Shown here in pieces: positions 1 to 9,403 of a DNA stretch of 64,000 nucleotides. The stretch's first letter is position 1; each line of letters opens with the position of its first letter. Source of the DNA: Rhizocola hellebori (GTDB lineage Bacteria; Actinomycetota; Actinomycetes; Mycobacteriales; Micromonosporaceae); the NCBI RefSeq assembly GCF_016862955.1, contig NZ_BONY01000042.1, positions 1 to 64,000 on the forward strand, read 5' to 3'. A program made the translations under genes and the position numbers. The notes under the pieces are model-generated. The model was not told the DNA's origin, searched no databases, and saw nothing but the letters and a program-made list of their open reading frames with translations.

Positions 1-2
1 CC

Positions 3-527
3 CCAGGCGGTGCCGTGGGAGACTGGGTCGCGGATCTGGCTGACGCCGCATTCCGTTGGCAGGAAACGCTTTATCACCCGGATCGGCTGGGCTGGCGGGA
101 TCTGCGCGAGCCCGATCACGTGACTTTCATGCAGGCCTGGTGCCATGGCGCGGTCGGGATCGGGATCGTTGCCGCCGATCTGCTGCCACGCGACCCCGAC
201 CCGCGCTGGCCGGAGCTGGTCAAGCGCACGGCCGCCGTCATGTCGCTGGCGGGTCTGGGACACCACCATTCGCTGTGTCACGGCGACCTGGGGGCCTGGG
301 AGCTGCTGCACCGCGCGGCCCGGGTGGGGCTGGCGCCGGAGGAAACCGCGCAGCGGGCGGCCGCCGAGATTGTGGCCAGCATCGAGTCGCACGGCCCGGT
401 GACCGGGATGACCCGGGGTGTGTTCCAGCCCGGCCTGGTGCTCGGCGCGAGCGGGGTCGCCTATCAGTTGCTGCGCCTGCATCCCGGCTGCGAGCTGCCG
501 ACCGTGCTGCTCCCGGATCCGCTCTGA
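3..527 (+). CDS. lanM: Class II lanthipeptide synthetase LanM, C-terminal end (partial)
   Basis: The reading frame is open to the left edge, so only about the last 174 codons are present; an internal GTG at 15 is probably not the start. Two LanC-type zinc-ligand motifs are visible: AWCHG near the start of the fragment and LCHGDLG about 50 residues later. In LanM/LanC cyclases these cysteines and the histidine hold the zinc that activates Cys thiols for attack on dehydrated Ser/Thr. The end, with GVAYQLLRLHP and then LLPDPL, is typical of LanM C-termini. A stand-alone LanC is possible, because the dehydratase half would lie outside the window. The next gene converges on it with a 21-bp gap. 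No lanthipeptide precursor gene is seen inside the window. Confidence 0.8.
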   Translation, partial: PGGAVGDWVADLADAAFRWQETLYHPDRLGWRDLREPDHVTFMQAWCHGAVGIGIVAADLLPRDPDPRWPELVKRTAAVMSLAGLGHHHSLCHGDLGAWELLHRAARVGLAPEETAQRAAAEIVASIESHGPVTGMTRGVFQPGLVLGASGVAYQLLRLHPGCELPTVLLPDPL

Positions 528-548
528 TAGTCGCTTGTGGACAGATCG

Positions 549-3500
549 TTATCGGTCGCTGCCGAGCAGACCGGCGGTGTGCTGCAACGGGTCGACGCCG
601 ATCTCGGCGAAAAGCCCCTGCGCCACGGCTTGGTGGGACTGCGCCTCGGTCCCCTGCTCGGCCCGCCCGGCGATGGCCCTAGCTTGGGCCTGGCCCAGCC
701 GATGCCCGGTGGCAAGGTGCAGGGCGAGTGCCTGCGTCGCCGTGTCGAGGGCCGCACCGGGTTCGCCGCTGGCGAGCTGGGTGGCCGCCAGCATGGTGAG
801 AGCCTGACCCAACAGGAGCCGATATCCTGCCTCGCGGGCCTGGGTCACGGCGGTGTCGGCGGCTTGCGCGGCCGCCTGCGGGTCGCGGTCGAGCAGGTGG
901 CCGTGGGCCTGGCCGATCAGGATCTGGGTGTGGATATAGCGATGGCCGATGTCGCGGGCCACCTCTCCGGCCTGGCGGTAGTCGTCGAGGGCGGCCGCGA
1001 GGTGGCCTATGCAGGCACGAATGCTGGCGCGGGTGAGCAGGGTGTCGGCATGCGCCTTGCGATCGCCGTGGTCGCGCGCGGTGATCAACGCGGTCTCGGC
1101 CAGATGAAGGGCTTGGCGGTGGCGGCCCGCGTCGCGGTGCACGGCGGCCAGTGCTCTGGTGGTGCCGGCTTCGTAGGTGCGCAAGCCGATGGTGGTGAGC
1201 AGGCCGCGCGCTTCGGTGAGCATCCCCAGCGCGGTGTCGAGCCGGCTGAGGGAGTGGTACGCCAGGCCGAGCTGGTCGAGCGCCAGCGCCTCACCCGTCG
1301 CCGAGCCCAGCTTTCGGTGCAGCGCAAGCGCTTCGGTGTAATGGTCGACGGCCTCGGCCAGCGATCCGCGCATGAGCTCCACATTGCCGAGGTTGCCCAG
1401 GCGCACGGCCTGGTTGACCGGGCGGTCGGCGGCGCGTTCGAGGGCCAGCGACCGGCCGAAGAAGTCCGCGGCGTGGTCGAGGTTTCCCAGCTCGGCGTGG
1501 GCGATGCCGAGGACGTTGAGGGTGGCCGCTTCGCCGTCGGCCCACCGGCCCTGCTGCGCATAGCCGAGCGCCTGCGAGCCCTGGTCCAGGGTTTGCCGGT
1601 AATCCCCTTGCGCCGCACCGAACATGGCCAGACTTAGCCGGGCCGCCGCCAGCGACTGCGGCTGCCCATCCTCGGTGGCCGCGGCAAGCCCGGCCTGGGC
1701 GATCGATTCCCACTCCACCAGGTGCATCCGGCGATGCAGGTGCCCGCGGATGGCGTCGGCGAGCCGCAGCGCCGGCCCGGCCAGCCCGTTGCTCACCCCC
1801 TCGCGGACGGCGGCGACCAGGTTGGCGCGTTCGCTGTCCAGCCACACCAATGCTTCTTCGGCATCGCCGAACCCGGCGGTCGGCGCCGGGTCGCTGCGCA
1901 GCCGCGCGACCTGTGGGTAGGCCAGGTTCGCGGCGGCGACGGCGTGGTGCAGATAGTGCTCGTAGAGCCGGCTCACCGCGGCCCGGCGCGGCTCCTGCTG
2001 CTCTTCGATCGCTGTCCGCTCGGCGGCGAACTGGCGCAGCAGGTCGTGCAGCGCGTAGCGGCCGGGCGCGGGCTCGTCGATCAGATGCGCGGCGGCGAGC
2101 CGGTGCAGCTGTTTGGCTGTCTGCGCCGGATCGCCGCCGGTGAGCGCGGCCGCGGCCGGCGCGGTCACCTCCGCACCCGGTGCCAGACTCAGCAGACGGA
2201 ACAGCCGCCGGATGGGGTCGGGCATGGCCGCGTAAGACAAATCGAAGGCAGCCCGGACCCCGACCGGCGGGCCACCCTGCACCTGCAGCGCGCCCAGCCG
2301 GTCGCCGCGCAGATCGGCTACATATTCACCAATAGCAATGTTCGGGCGGGCGGACAGGTTTGCCGCGGCCAGGCGCAGCGCGAGCGGCAGGTTGCCGCAC
2401 AGCCGGGCCAGCTCGGCCACCAGCTGCGGCTGCGACTGGACCCGATCCCAGCCCAGCAGGCGGCTCAGCAGCGCGTGCGCCTCCTCGTCGGTGAGCACCT
2501 CCAGGCGCAGCGACACCGCGCCGGAGAGGGCGACCAGCCCGCCGAGCCACTCCCGCGAGGTCACCAGGGCCAGGCAGCCCGGACTGCCCGGCAGCAGCGG
2601 GCGAATCTGATCCGGATCGCGCGCGTTGTCCAGCACCACCAACACCCGCTTGCCCGTCAGCAGGGTGCGATAGAGGCCGCTTGCTTCCTCCACATTGGAG
2701 GGTACCCGGGCCGGCGGCACCCCGAGCGCACGCAGGAACCAGGCCAGGGCCTCCAACGGGCTCACCGGAGGTCTCTTGGTGTCCTCGAAGCCGCGCAGGT
2801 TCACGAACAGCTGCCCGTCGGCGAACCTGTCCCGATAGCGATGCGCCCAATGCACGGCCAGCGCGGTCTTGCCCACCCCGGCGCCGCCGGCCAGCGCCGA
2901 GATGACCACGGCCGTTCCCGCCGGGTTGTCCGCCGACAGCAGCAGCGAATCGAGCTGCTTGAGCTGCTGGTCGCGACCGGTGAAGGCCAGCACGTCGGCG
3001 GGCAGTTGCGCCGGGACCGGCGACGGTGAGGTGGCCGGTGCCGGCTGCTCGTCGGCCAGTACCAGCCGCTGGATCTCACGCAACTGCGAGCCGGGCTCCA
3101 GGCCGAGCTCATCGACCAGCGTCTGCCGCGCACGCTGATAGGCCTCCAGGGCCTCCGCCCGGCGGCCGCACCGGTGCAACGCCAGCATCAGATGGGCGCA
3201 AAGCCTTTCCCGCAACGGATTCTCGGCCACCAGCGGGTAGAGCTCGTCCACCACTTCCACATGGCGGCCCAGCTCCAGCAGGGCGGCCGTGCGGTCCTCC
3301 TGCGCGGCCAGCCGCGCCAGCTCGAGCTGGGCGGCCCAGGCGGTCAGCGACGGGGTTTGCGGCACATCGGCCAGCACCGGGCCACACCACAACCCGAGCG
3401 CCTCGGACAGCTGCCGCGCGGCCTGTTCCGGCTGCCCGCTGCCGAGCGCGTCGCGGCCGGCGGCCACCAGGCTTTCGAAGACCGCCGCGTCCACGTCCTG

Positions 3501-3773
3501 CGCCTCGGCCACCAGCTCGTAGCCGTGGTCGCGGGAGATCAGGACGCCCTCGCCGACCAGCCGCCGCAACCGCATCACATAGGCCTGAACCGTGTTCATC
3601 GCGGTGCGCGGCGGCCTATCGCCCCACACCTCTTCGATCAGCTGCAGCGTGTCCACCGCGCGTCCCCGGCTGGCGAGCAGCGTGGCCAGCACCACCCGTT
3701 GCTGGCCGGCCTTTACCGGCACCCAGCCGGCATCGTGGCGTACCCGTAGCGGACCGAGCATCCGAAACCGCAT
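549..3773 (-). CDS. AfsR/SARP-family transcriptional regulator with NB-ARC and TPR domains
   Basis: A 1074-residue regulator. The ATG at 3773 is preferred over upstream in-frame starts because the OmpR-type winged helix begins immediately (MRFRMLGPLRV) and an AAGGGGG ribosome site lies about 8 nt upstream. Domain order: winged-helix DNA-binding domain (about 1-90), bacterial transcriptional activation domain BTAD (about 95-245), NB-ARC-type ATPase with Walker A GGAGVGKT at 296-303 and a Walker-B-like VLVVLDN near 385, then a long alpha-helical TPR array to the C-terminus. This is the architecture of Streptomyces AfsR, a phosphorylation-responsive activator of secondary metabolism. The paralogue at 6276-9248 has its Walker A at the same residue numbers. 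The target is unknown; the adjoining lanM fragment is an obvious candidate cluster. Confidence 0.9.
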   Translation of the reverse strand: MRFRMLGPLRVRHDAGWVPVKAGQQRVVLATLLASRGRAVDTLQLIEEVWGDRPPRTAMNTVQAYVMRLRRLVGEGVLISRDHGYELVAEAQDVDAAVFESLVAAGRDALGSGQPEQAARQLSEALGLWCGPVLADVPQTPSLTAWAAQLELARLAAQEDRTAALLELGRHVEVVDELYPLVAENPLRERLCAHLMLALHRCGRRAEALEAYQRARQTLVDELGLEPGSQLREIQRLVLADEQPAPATSPSPVPAQLPADVLAFTGRDQQLKQLDSLLLSADNPAGTAVVISALAGGAGVGKTALAVHWAHRYRDRFADGQLFVNLRGFEDTKRPPVSPLEALAWFLRALGVPPARVPSNVEEASGLYRTLLTGKRVLVVLDNARDPDQIRPLLPGSPGCLALVTSREWLGGLVALSGAVSLRLEVLTDEEAHALLSRLLGWDRVQSQPQLVAELARLCGNLPLALRLAAANLSARPNIAIGEYVADLRGDRLGALQVQGGPPVGVRAAFDLSYAAMPDPIRRLFRLLSLAPGAEVTAPAAAALTGGDPAQTAKQLHRLAAAHLIDEPAPGRYALHDLLRQFAAERTAIEEQQEPRRAAVSRLYEHYLHHAVAAANLAYPQVARLRSDPAPTAGFGDAEEALVWLDSERANLVAAVREGVSNGLAGPALRLADAIRGHLHRRMHLVEWESIAQAGLAAATEDGQPQSLAAARLSLAMFGAAQGDYRQTLDQGSQALGYAQQGRWADGEAATLNVLGIAHAELGNLDHAADFFGRSLALERAADRPVNQAVRLGNLGNVELMRGSLAEAVDHYTEALALHRKLGSATGEALALDQLGLAYHSLSRLDTALGMLTEARGLLTTIGLRTYEAGTTRALAAVHRDAGRHRQALHLAETALITARDHGDRKAHADTLLTRASIRACIGHLAAALDDYRQAGEVARDIGHRYIHTQILIGQAHGHLLDRDPQAAAQAADTAVTQAREAGYRLLLGQALTMLAATQLASGEPGAALDTATQALALHLATGHRLGQAQARAIAGRAEQGTEAQSHQAVAQGLFAEIGVDPLQHTAGLLGSDR

Positions 3774-3870
3774 AACACGCCCCCTTCGTGCCGTCTCTGT
3801 ACTGCAGTTCGGCGCCGATCCGGGTCCGGATGGGCCAACTTCGCCCACGCTATCGGAAACGGTCAATTGA

Positions 3871-4323
3871 TCACTCGGCCGGCTCGGCCGCCTCGGTGAT
3901 CGTCCTGAAGAGCCGCTTGAAGGTCGCAAAGTTCCGTGCGCCAAGAACTTTTGCGTACTCCTGCTCGAGGGCTTCGACGATCTCGTCCGACCTGCGCATT
4001 TTCTCCAGACCCAGCGCCGTGGGCACGATCAGTTTGGCGCGCCGGTCCTGTGGGTCGGGCTCGCGGCGCACATATCCGGCCGCCTCCAGCTCGTCGATCA
4101 GCGTGCCGATGACCTGCTTGTGCTGCCCGGAGAGGCGGGCGAGATCGGTGGCCCGGCTGCCGTCTTCGTCAAGGTGGGCCAGCACGGCCCCGTGCCGGGG
4201 GCCGATGCTCTTTCCGCGCTCCTGGGCCATCCCCTCGTAAAGCGCCTTCTGCACGGCGAAAAGGAGACGGCTGCTGAGGATGCCCAGGTCGGGATCGGCC
4301 TGCTTCCGCGCACTGCGTCGCAC
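3871..4323 (-). CDS. MarR-family transcriptional regulator (divergent from the SDR gene)
   Basis: About 150 residues, the usual MarR length. The GTG at 4323 is chosen because GAGG sits 8 nt upstream and because an ATG at 4365 would lie inside the palindromic operator. The winged-helix core is visible (ATDLARLSGQHKQVIGTLID as recognition region, then EPDPQDRRAKLIVPT as the wing), flanked by the dimerisation helices. It is transcribed away from the NmrA-like oxidoreductase, the classic arrangement for an autoregulated repressor responding to a small aromatic or electrophilic ligand. The ligand is not predictable. It ends 97 bp before the start of the downstream SARP gene. Confidence 0.88.
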   Translation of the reverse strand: MRRSARKQADPDLGILSSRLLFAVQKALYEGMAQERGKSIGPRHGAVLAHLDEDGSRATDLARLSGQHKQVIGTLIDELEAAGYVRREPDPQDRRAKLIVPTALGLEKMRRSDEIVEALEQEYAKVLGARNFATFKRLFRTITEAAEPAE

Positions 4324-4355
4324 GTGGTCCACCTCACAGCAATAGTCACTGTTTT

Positions 4356-4380
4356 TGATAGTCACTAATCTTGACTATCA
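4356..4380. promoter_or_regulatory. Probable MarR operator (25-bp perfect inverted repeat)
   Basis: TGATAGTCA, seven bases, TGACTATCA: 9-bp perfect arms. A further half-site, AATAGTCAC, lies 16 bp to the left at 4341. The repeat overlaps the -35 element of the SDR promoter and lies just upstream of the MarR gene, so one bound dimer could repress both. Confidence 0.75.
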
Positions 4381-4399
4381 CCAATCGTGACTCTAGCTT
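4371..4399 (+). promoter_or_regulatory. SigA-type promoter for the SDR gene, leaderless
   Basis: A -35 TTGACT at 4371-4376 and a -10 TAGCTT at 4394-4399 are separated by 17 bp. The expected transcription start, 7-8 nt after the -10, coincides with the ATG at 4407, so the mRNA would have no leader. No Shine-Dalgarno is seen. Confidence 0.65.
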
Positions 4400-4406
4400 A
4401 AACCGT

Positions 4407-5264
4407 ATGACGATTCTGATCACGGGAGCCAACGGCACCGTTTCCAGCGACCTGCTCAAAGCCTTGCACGCCAAGACAGAGGTGAAGCTGCGCGCCCTGG
4501 TGCGCGACGCCGCGAAGGCGCCCCGGCTGCCCGGTGTCGAGATCGCGATCGGCGACCTCGAGGAGCCGGGCTCACTGACCGAGGCGTTCGCGGGCGTCGA
4601 CACGCTGTGGCTGCTCAACGCGATGGGCCCGCTGGCCCCGCACGCCAGCTCGAACGCCCTCTGGGCGGCGAAACAGGCCGGCGTCAAGCACATCGTCCGG
4701 CTCTCCGCGATCGGCGCGGGGCACGACGCGCCGACTCGCAACGGCCGGCTGCACGCACTGTCCGATGTGGAGCTTCTAGCCTCGGCGATCCCGGCCACCA
4801 TCGTGCGGCCCGCCTTCTTCATGCAGAATCTGCTCGGCGCGGTCGCCGGCGACGTGCTCTACCACGCGCTCGGCGACGGGCGGATCAGCCCGATCGACAC
4901 CCGCGACATCGCCGATTTCGCCGCTGTGGTGCTGCTGGCGCCCGAGAAGCACGCCGGCCGGACCTACCCCATCACCGGCCCGGAGTCGGTGTCGATGGCG
5001 CAGGTCGCGGCGACGCTTTCCGCACAGTTGGGCAGGCCTTTTGCCGTACAACAAATGGGATTTGAAGATTCGGTTAATGCCATGGTCCAAGCTGGTTTTC
5101 CGAGATGGGTGGCGGAGGTCAGCGGCAATGAATACGGCCGCGCCTACGCCGGCGGGTGGGGCGACTACACCACCGCGGACTTCGCCGCGGTGACCGGCGG
5201 GCAGCCTCGCTCGATCGCCGATTTCGCCCGCGACCACGCGGCTCAGCTCGGGGCGGGCAGCTGA
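4407..5264 (+). CDS. NmrA-like atypical SDR, NAD(P)-binding oxidoreductase
   Basis: 285 residues. The ATG at 4407 is chosen because the Rossmann strand and glycine motif start at once (MTILITGANGTVSS, the GxxGxxx nucleotide-binding loop). Later features fit NmrA/QOR2-like atypical SDRs: DLEEPGSL after the second strand, HIVRLSAIGAG, and the PATIVRPAFFMQNLL signature. The canonical YxxxK pair of classical SDRs is not evident, as usual in this group. Members reduce quinones or bind NAD(P)H as redox sensors; the substrate here is unknown. It is divergent from its likely MarR repressor, and its 3' end overlaps the convergent ribM by 22 bp. Confidence 0.85.
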   Translation: MTILITGANGTVSSDLLKALHAKTEVKLRALVRDAAKAPRLPGVEIAIGDLEEPGSLTEAFAGVDTLWLLNAMGPLAPHASSNALWAAKQAGVKHIVRLSAIGAGHDAPTRNGRLHALSDVELLASAIPATIVRPAFFMQNLLGAVAGDVLYHALGDGRISPIDTRDIADFAAVVLLAPEKHAGRTYPITGPESVSMAQVAATLSAQLGRPFAVQQMGFEDSVNAMVQAGFPRWVAEVSGNEYGRAYAGGWGDYTTADFAAVTGGQPRSIADFARDHAAQLGAGS

Positions 5265-5956
5265 TCGGGCACCCGGTCGGGGGCGGGCGCCGCAGCGGTC
5301 CGCGATGAGCGCAGCCACACTGTGAAGCCGTAGACCACCAGAGCGCCGTAGATGAGGTAAAGCACCGCCGACGGATAGAAGTGCGACTTCACCAGCAGCG
5401 GCACGCCGACCGCATCGACGGCGAGCCACATCAGCCAGAAGTCGTTCCACCCCCGCGCCATCGCATAGGTCGCCGCCATCGACCCGATGAAGATCCATGC
5501 GTCGCACCAGTAGTACCAGCTTGGAGCGGCGAATCCGACGCCCACCCAGACGAAGATCTGCTGCGCGGCAACCACACCGGCAACCCAGGCCACCAGGTAG
5601 CCCAGCCTTTCCCGCGGGCTGGCCCAGCGTGGCGTGATCGCCGGGGCGGCCGCTTCCTGGCTGCGCCGCAGCGACGCCCACCGCCACCATCCATAGATGC
5701 TGACCACGATGAAGAAGATCTGACGGCTGGCCTGCCCGAACAGCGTCGTGTGCTGCGGGTTGGCGAAAGCCACCCCGAAGAAGACGGTGAACAGCAGGGC
5801 GTTGCCGACTATCCCGACCGGCCAGGCCCAGACCCGCCTGCGGAGCCCGCCGATGGCGGAGGCGAAACCGAAGGCGTTGCCGACCACCTCACGCCACAGG
5901 ATGGACTGACCGAAGATCGACAACTGTGCGTCGAAGAGGCTTTCCAGAACACTCAC
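5243..5956 (-). CDS. ribM: Riboflavin importer of the PnuC/RibM (PnuX) family
   Basis: 237 residues, about seven membrane segments. The GTG at 5956 (GTG AGT GTT) is preferred because AAAGGG lies 7 nt upstream and the longer in-frame extension to 6028 is polar and Arg-rich. PnuC-family signatures are present: WREVVGNAFGF near the start, YGWWRW in the middle, and WNDFWLMWLAVDAVGVPLL near the end. PnuC proteins carry nicotinamide riboside by facilitated diffusion; the actinobacterial RibM/PnuX branch carries riboflavin. The FMN riboswitch in the leader makes riboflavin the likely substrate. It is monocistronic and convergent with the SDR gene. Confidence 0.88.
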   Translation of the reverse strand: MSVLESLFDAQLSIFGQSILWREVVGNAFGFASAIGGLRRRVWAWPVGIVGNALLFTVFFGVAFANPQHTTLFGQASRQIFFIVVSIYGWWRWASLRRSQEAAAPAITPRWASPRERLGYLVAWVAGVVAAQQIFVWVGVGFAAPSWYYWCDAWIFIGSMAATYAMARGWNDFWLMWLAVDAVGVPLLVKSHFYPSAVLYLIYGALVVYGFTVWLRSSRTAAAPAPDRVPDQLPAPS

Positions 5957-6063
5957 GAGGGGGCCCTTTCCGTTCAGATGGCTGAACTCCGGGGCACATG
6001 ACGATGCGCACCGGCGCCTGCGGCGCAAACAGCATGCGCCAAGGCGGCCGGTCGCGGCCGTCG

Positions 6064-6188
6064 CGTGCTGCCTCCCATCCGGACTTTCACCGTCGGTCCC
6101 GGAATTTCACCAGGTCCACCGGCCGCTGGCTGCGGTCGGGTCGCGGACTATCACCGCCGGTTCGGAATTTCACCGACCCCGGAGCACG
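6064..6188 (-). ncRNA. FMN riboswitch (RFN element) in the ribM leader
   Basis: Read on the minus strand, the conserved RFN parts appear in order: the 5' closing strand CGTGCT, GGTGAAATTCC, CCGGCGGT, a second GGTGAAATTCC, CGACGGTGAAAGTCCGGATG, and the 3' closing strand AGCACG that pairs with the 5' end. The sensor ends about 107 nt before the ribM start. FMN binding should shut off ribM, by terminator or by hiding the ribosome site; I cannot tell which. The 319-bp gap 5957-6275 between ribM and the divergent SARP gene holds this element, the ribM leader and the short SARP promoter region, and nothing else I can see. Confidence 0.95.
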
Positions 6189-6275
6189 TCCTCGCATTAT
6201 GGCACGCACCGCGGGCAGCTGGTATGTGCGCGACCACCGCGATAACGAGCAACAACAAATCATTTACACTGCCTG

Positions 6276-9248
6276 ATGCGGATACAGCTGCTCGGTCGGG
6301 TGACCGTCGCAGTCGGCGGCCAACGCCATACGCTGCCACGGTCTCAGGTCCGGGGTTTCTTTGCTCTGCTTGCCTTGCACGCCGGGGAACCGGTGTCGAT
6401 GCCAAGCGCGATCGAGGCCCTGTGGGGTGGCAAGGCGCCGCAGACCGCGCGCACCCGCGTGCACGACTATGCGTCCACGATCCGGCGGCAGCTGCTGGAG
6501 TGGGGCGCGCCGGACTGTGTCGAAAGCGGCCGGTTCGGTTACATCCTGCGGGCCACCCGCGACTGCGTCGACGCCCTCGACCAAGCCACCGGGTTGCGTG
6601 AGGCCCGCTCCTGCACCGATACCACCAAGGCGATCGCCCGCTACCGGGAGGCGCTGGCGCTGTGGTCGGGCGAGCCGCTGGCCGACGCGACCGGCTCCTT
6701 TGTGGACGGAACCCGAATCCGCCTGGTCAACCAATACCTCAACGGCATCGAGGCGGTCACCGACCTCGAGCTGGCCCGTGGCGAGCACGCGGCGGTCGCC
6801 GCCGAGCTGACCCCGCTGGCGGCCCAGCATCCGTTGCGGGAACGGCTGACCGGCATCCTGATGCTTGCGCTGCACCGAAGTGGTGACCGGCAGGCCGCGC
6901 TCGCGCTTTACCGGCGATGCCGAGCCGAGCTCGCCGAGACCCTCGGGCTTGAGCCCGGCGCCGAGCTACAGCGCCTGCACCAGGCGATCCTTGCCGCGGA
7001 TCCGACTTTGGACCTCGATGCGGCGACCGCTGAGCCGGTGCGGCTGTCGCGTCCCTCGCCCGCCCAGCTGCCCTTCGCCCCGGCCACCCTGGCCGGCCGG
7101 GAACGACAGCTGGACAAGCTGGACGCCGCCGCGCAGCCGGGCCGGATAGTGGCCGTCACCGGCCGGGGCGGGGTGGGCAAGACCGCCCTCGCGGTGGCCT
7201 GGTCGCACGCCCAGAGCGGCCAGTTCCCGGACGGTCAGCTGTATGTGAACCTGCACGGCTTCTCCCCCGGCTCACCGGTGCCGGTAGCCGAAGCGCTGGC
7301 GGGTTTTCTGCGCTCGCTCGGGGTACCGGGCGAGCAGATCCCCACCCGAGAGGACGAGGCCGCGGCACGGCTACGCACCGAGCTGGCCGGCGCCCGCATG
7401 CTCATGCTGCTCGACAACGCCGCCCACGCGGGCCAGGTCCGGCCGCTGCTGCCCGGTGGCACCACGGTGACAGTGCTCGTCACCAGCCGGGACAGGCTGA
7501 GCGGCCTGGCCGCGACCCACGACGCCGCGCAGATCGAGCTGGACAGCCTGGAGCCCGGCGACTCGGCCGGCCTGCTGCGCCGTCTGCTGCCCGACCGTCA
7601 CCTGAGCCCGCAGGAGGCGGCGGAGCTGGCCGACCGGTGCAGCCACATGCCGCTGGCGCTGCGCATCGCCGCCGCCCGGCTGCGCGATGAGCCGGAGCTG
7701 CCGGTGCGGCGCTACGCCGCCGATCTCAAGGACGGCGCCGGGCTCGGCGAGCTGGCCATCACGGGCGATCCGGACACCGCCATCCGGGCCACCTTCGACC
7801 TTTCCTACGCCCGCCTGGATAGTGCGCAGCGGCGGGTGTTCCGGTTGCTGTCCCTGGTCCCGGGAGGGGACTTCGATGCCATGGCGGTGGCCCGGCTGGC
7901 CGGGTCGTCGCTGTCGCGGGCGCAGGAGCAGCTGGCCGGCCTGATCGCCGCGCACCTGGTCGACACCGTCGCGAATGGACGATGCGCCATGCACGACCTG
8001 ATCCGCGCCTACGCCACCGAGAAGGCCGTCGCCGACGAGACTGCCAAACAGCTGCGCACGGCCCGGGATCGCCTGTTCGGCTGGTACCTGGCCAACGCTC
8101 GCGCCGCCTCCAGGATCACCATCCCCGAGCTGCCGCTGCTGCCCGGCTCGGTCAAGACAGTGTGGAAGGACGCGGCCGACGCGCGGCGCTGGCTGGAAAC
8201 GGAACGGCGCAATCTCGTCGCCACGGTCAAGGTGGCGCCCGAAGCCGGCCTGCCCGGCTACGCCTGGCGCCTGCCCGACGCGCTGCGCGGATTCCTTTGG
8301 CACGCAGCGCATCGCAGCGATTGGCTCAGCACCGCGTCGGCCGCGTTGCAGGCCGCCACCGCGACCGGCGACCCGCTGGCGCTCACCGCCGCCCACCTCA
8401 ACCTGGGCTGGTACCACTTCGTCTTCGGCCGCGACGAGCAAGCACGTGAGCACTATGACCTGGCCGCCCGGCTGGCCGAGCCCGCAGGCTGGATAGAGGC
8501 ACAGGTCAGCGCGCTGGTCAACGCCGCCCGCGCCGAACGGGACCTGGGCCAGCTGGCTTCTGCCCTATCCCGTACCCAGCTGATGCTGAAGCTGGAACGC
8601 GAACATGCCCTGGGCTCGGCCCGGGAGGCGATAATCCACGGCCTCATCGCCTCCATCTGTCTGCTGGCCGGGATGCTCACCGAGGCCCTGCACCACGCCC
8701 AGCTCGGGGTGGCCGCGCCCGCCTCGCCCGTGGTCGTGGCGGGAAACACGGTGATTCTGGCCGAGGTGCAGCTGGCCCGCGGCGAGACCGGTCCGGCGGC
8801 GCAGCGGTTCACCGAGGCCGCACAGATCTTCGAAAAGCTCGGTCATCGGGCCGGCCGGGCGAAGTGCGGGGCCGGGCTGGGGGCGGTGGCGATCGAACAC
8901 GAGCGCTACCCGCAGGCCGCGGCGCATCTGGACGAGGCGCTCAGCCTGGCCCGTCAGGCGGGCGACGATTCGACCGATGCCGAAGTGTCGCTTCAGCTCG
9001 GCAGGCTCATGGTGCGCACGGGCCGGCCCGCGGCGGCGCTGGACCATCTGCACCGGGCCCGCCAGCTGCGCACCGTGCCGACGGTGCGGATAGCGGCCCT
9101 CATCGAGCTCAGCCGGGCCCTGCACGCGCTCGGCCGCACGGCGGAGGCCATCGAGGCGGCACAGACCGCCTGGGACGAGGCCGCGGGATCGGAGTACGCG
9201 CGCCTGGTCACGGCCGCCGAACAGGCGCTGCAGACCTTAAAGGATTGA
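6276..9248 (+). CDS. AfsR/SARP-family regulator with NB-ARC and TPR domains (second copy)
   Basis: 990 residues with the same layout as the regulator at 549-3773: OmpR-type winged helix (1-90, beginning MRIQLLGRVTVAV), BTAD (about 100-245), NB-ARC ATPase with Walker A GRGGVGKT at 296-303 and a Walker-B-like MLMLLDN, then TPR-type helices with repeated LxxAxxxLxxA periodicity to the end. The two are paralogues, not a recent duplication, as identity is patchy. It is divergent from ribM across the riboswitch region. AfsR-like proteins activate secondary-metabolism or stress genes; the LAL regulator and exoprotease immediately downstream are candidate targets. Confidence 0.9.
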   Translation: MRIQLLGRVTVAVGGQRHTLPRSQVRGFFALLALHAGEPVSMPSAIEALWGGKAPQTARTRVHDYASTIRRQLLEWGAPDCVESGRFGYILRATRDCVDALDQATGLREARSCTDTTKAIARYREALALWSGEPLADATGSFVDGTRIRLVNQYLNGIEAVTDLELARGEHAAVAAELTPLAAQHPLRERLTGILMLALHRSGDRQAALALYRRCRAELAETLGLEPGAELQRLHQAILAADPTLDLDAATAEPVRLSRPSPAQLPFAPATLAGRERQLDKLDAAAQPGRIVAVTGRGGVGKTALAVAWSHAQSGQFPDGQLYVNLHGFSPGSPVPVAEALAGFLRSLGVPGEQIPTREDEAAARLRTELAGARMLMLLDNAAHAGQVRPLLPGGTTVTVLVTSRDRLSGLAATHDAAQIELDSLEPGDSAGLLRRLLPDRHLSPQEAAELADRCSHMPLALRIAAARLRDEPELPVRRYAADLKDGAGLGELAITGDPDTAIRATFDLSYARLDSAQRRVFRLLSLVPGGDFDAMAVARLAGSSLSRAQEQLAGLIAAHLVDTVANGRCAMHDLIRAYATEKAVADETAKQLRTARDRLFGWYLANARAASRITIPELPLLPGSVKTVWKDAADARRWLETERRNLVATVKVAPEAGLPGYAWRLPDALRGFLWHAAHRSDWLSTASAALQAATATGDPLALTAAHLNLGWYHFVFGRDEQAREHYDLAARLAEPAGWIEAQVSALVNAARAERDLGQLASALSRTQLMLKLEREHALGSAREAIIHGLIASICLLAGMLTEALHHAQLGVAAPASPVVVAGNTVILAEVQLARGETGPAAQRFTEAAQIFEKLGHRAGRAKCGAGLGAVAIEHERYPQAAAHLDEALSLARQAGDDSTDAEVSLQLGRLMVRTGRPAAALDHLHRARQLRTVPTVRIAALIELSRALHALGRTAEAIEAAQTAWDEAAGSEYARLVTAAEQALQTLKD

Positions 9249-9403
9249 TTGCGGGCTCCCGGCGCCGGCCGGTCTCCCCAGAGCGTGTCCGCGATTCGCA
9301 GACCGGAACGGCGTCGTTCGCCCGCAATGCCAGGGACGGTTGGTTCCAAGGCTGGTCGAAGGCGCTCTACATCCGCTCTACGGCGTCGGCTGAGCGACCC
9401 AGG

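Noticed and set aside
3774-3944. Upstream extension of the first SARP gene to 3944
   Set aside because: The extra 57 residues precede the conserved winged helix, and the ATG at 3773 has its own ribosome site.
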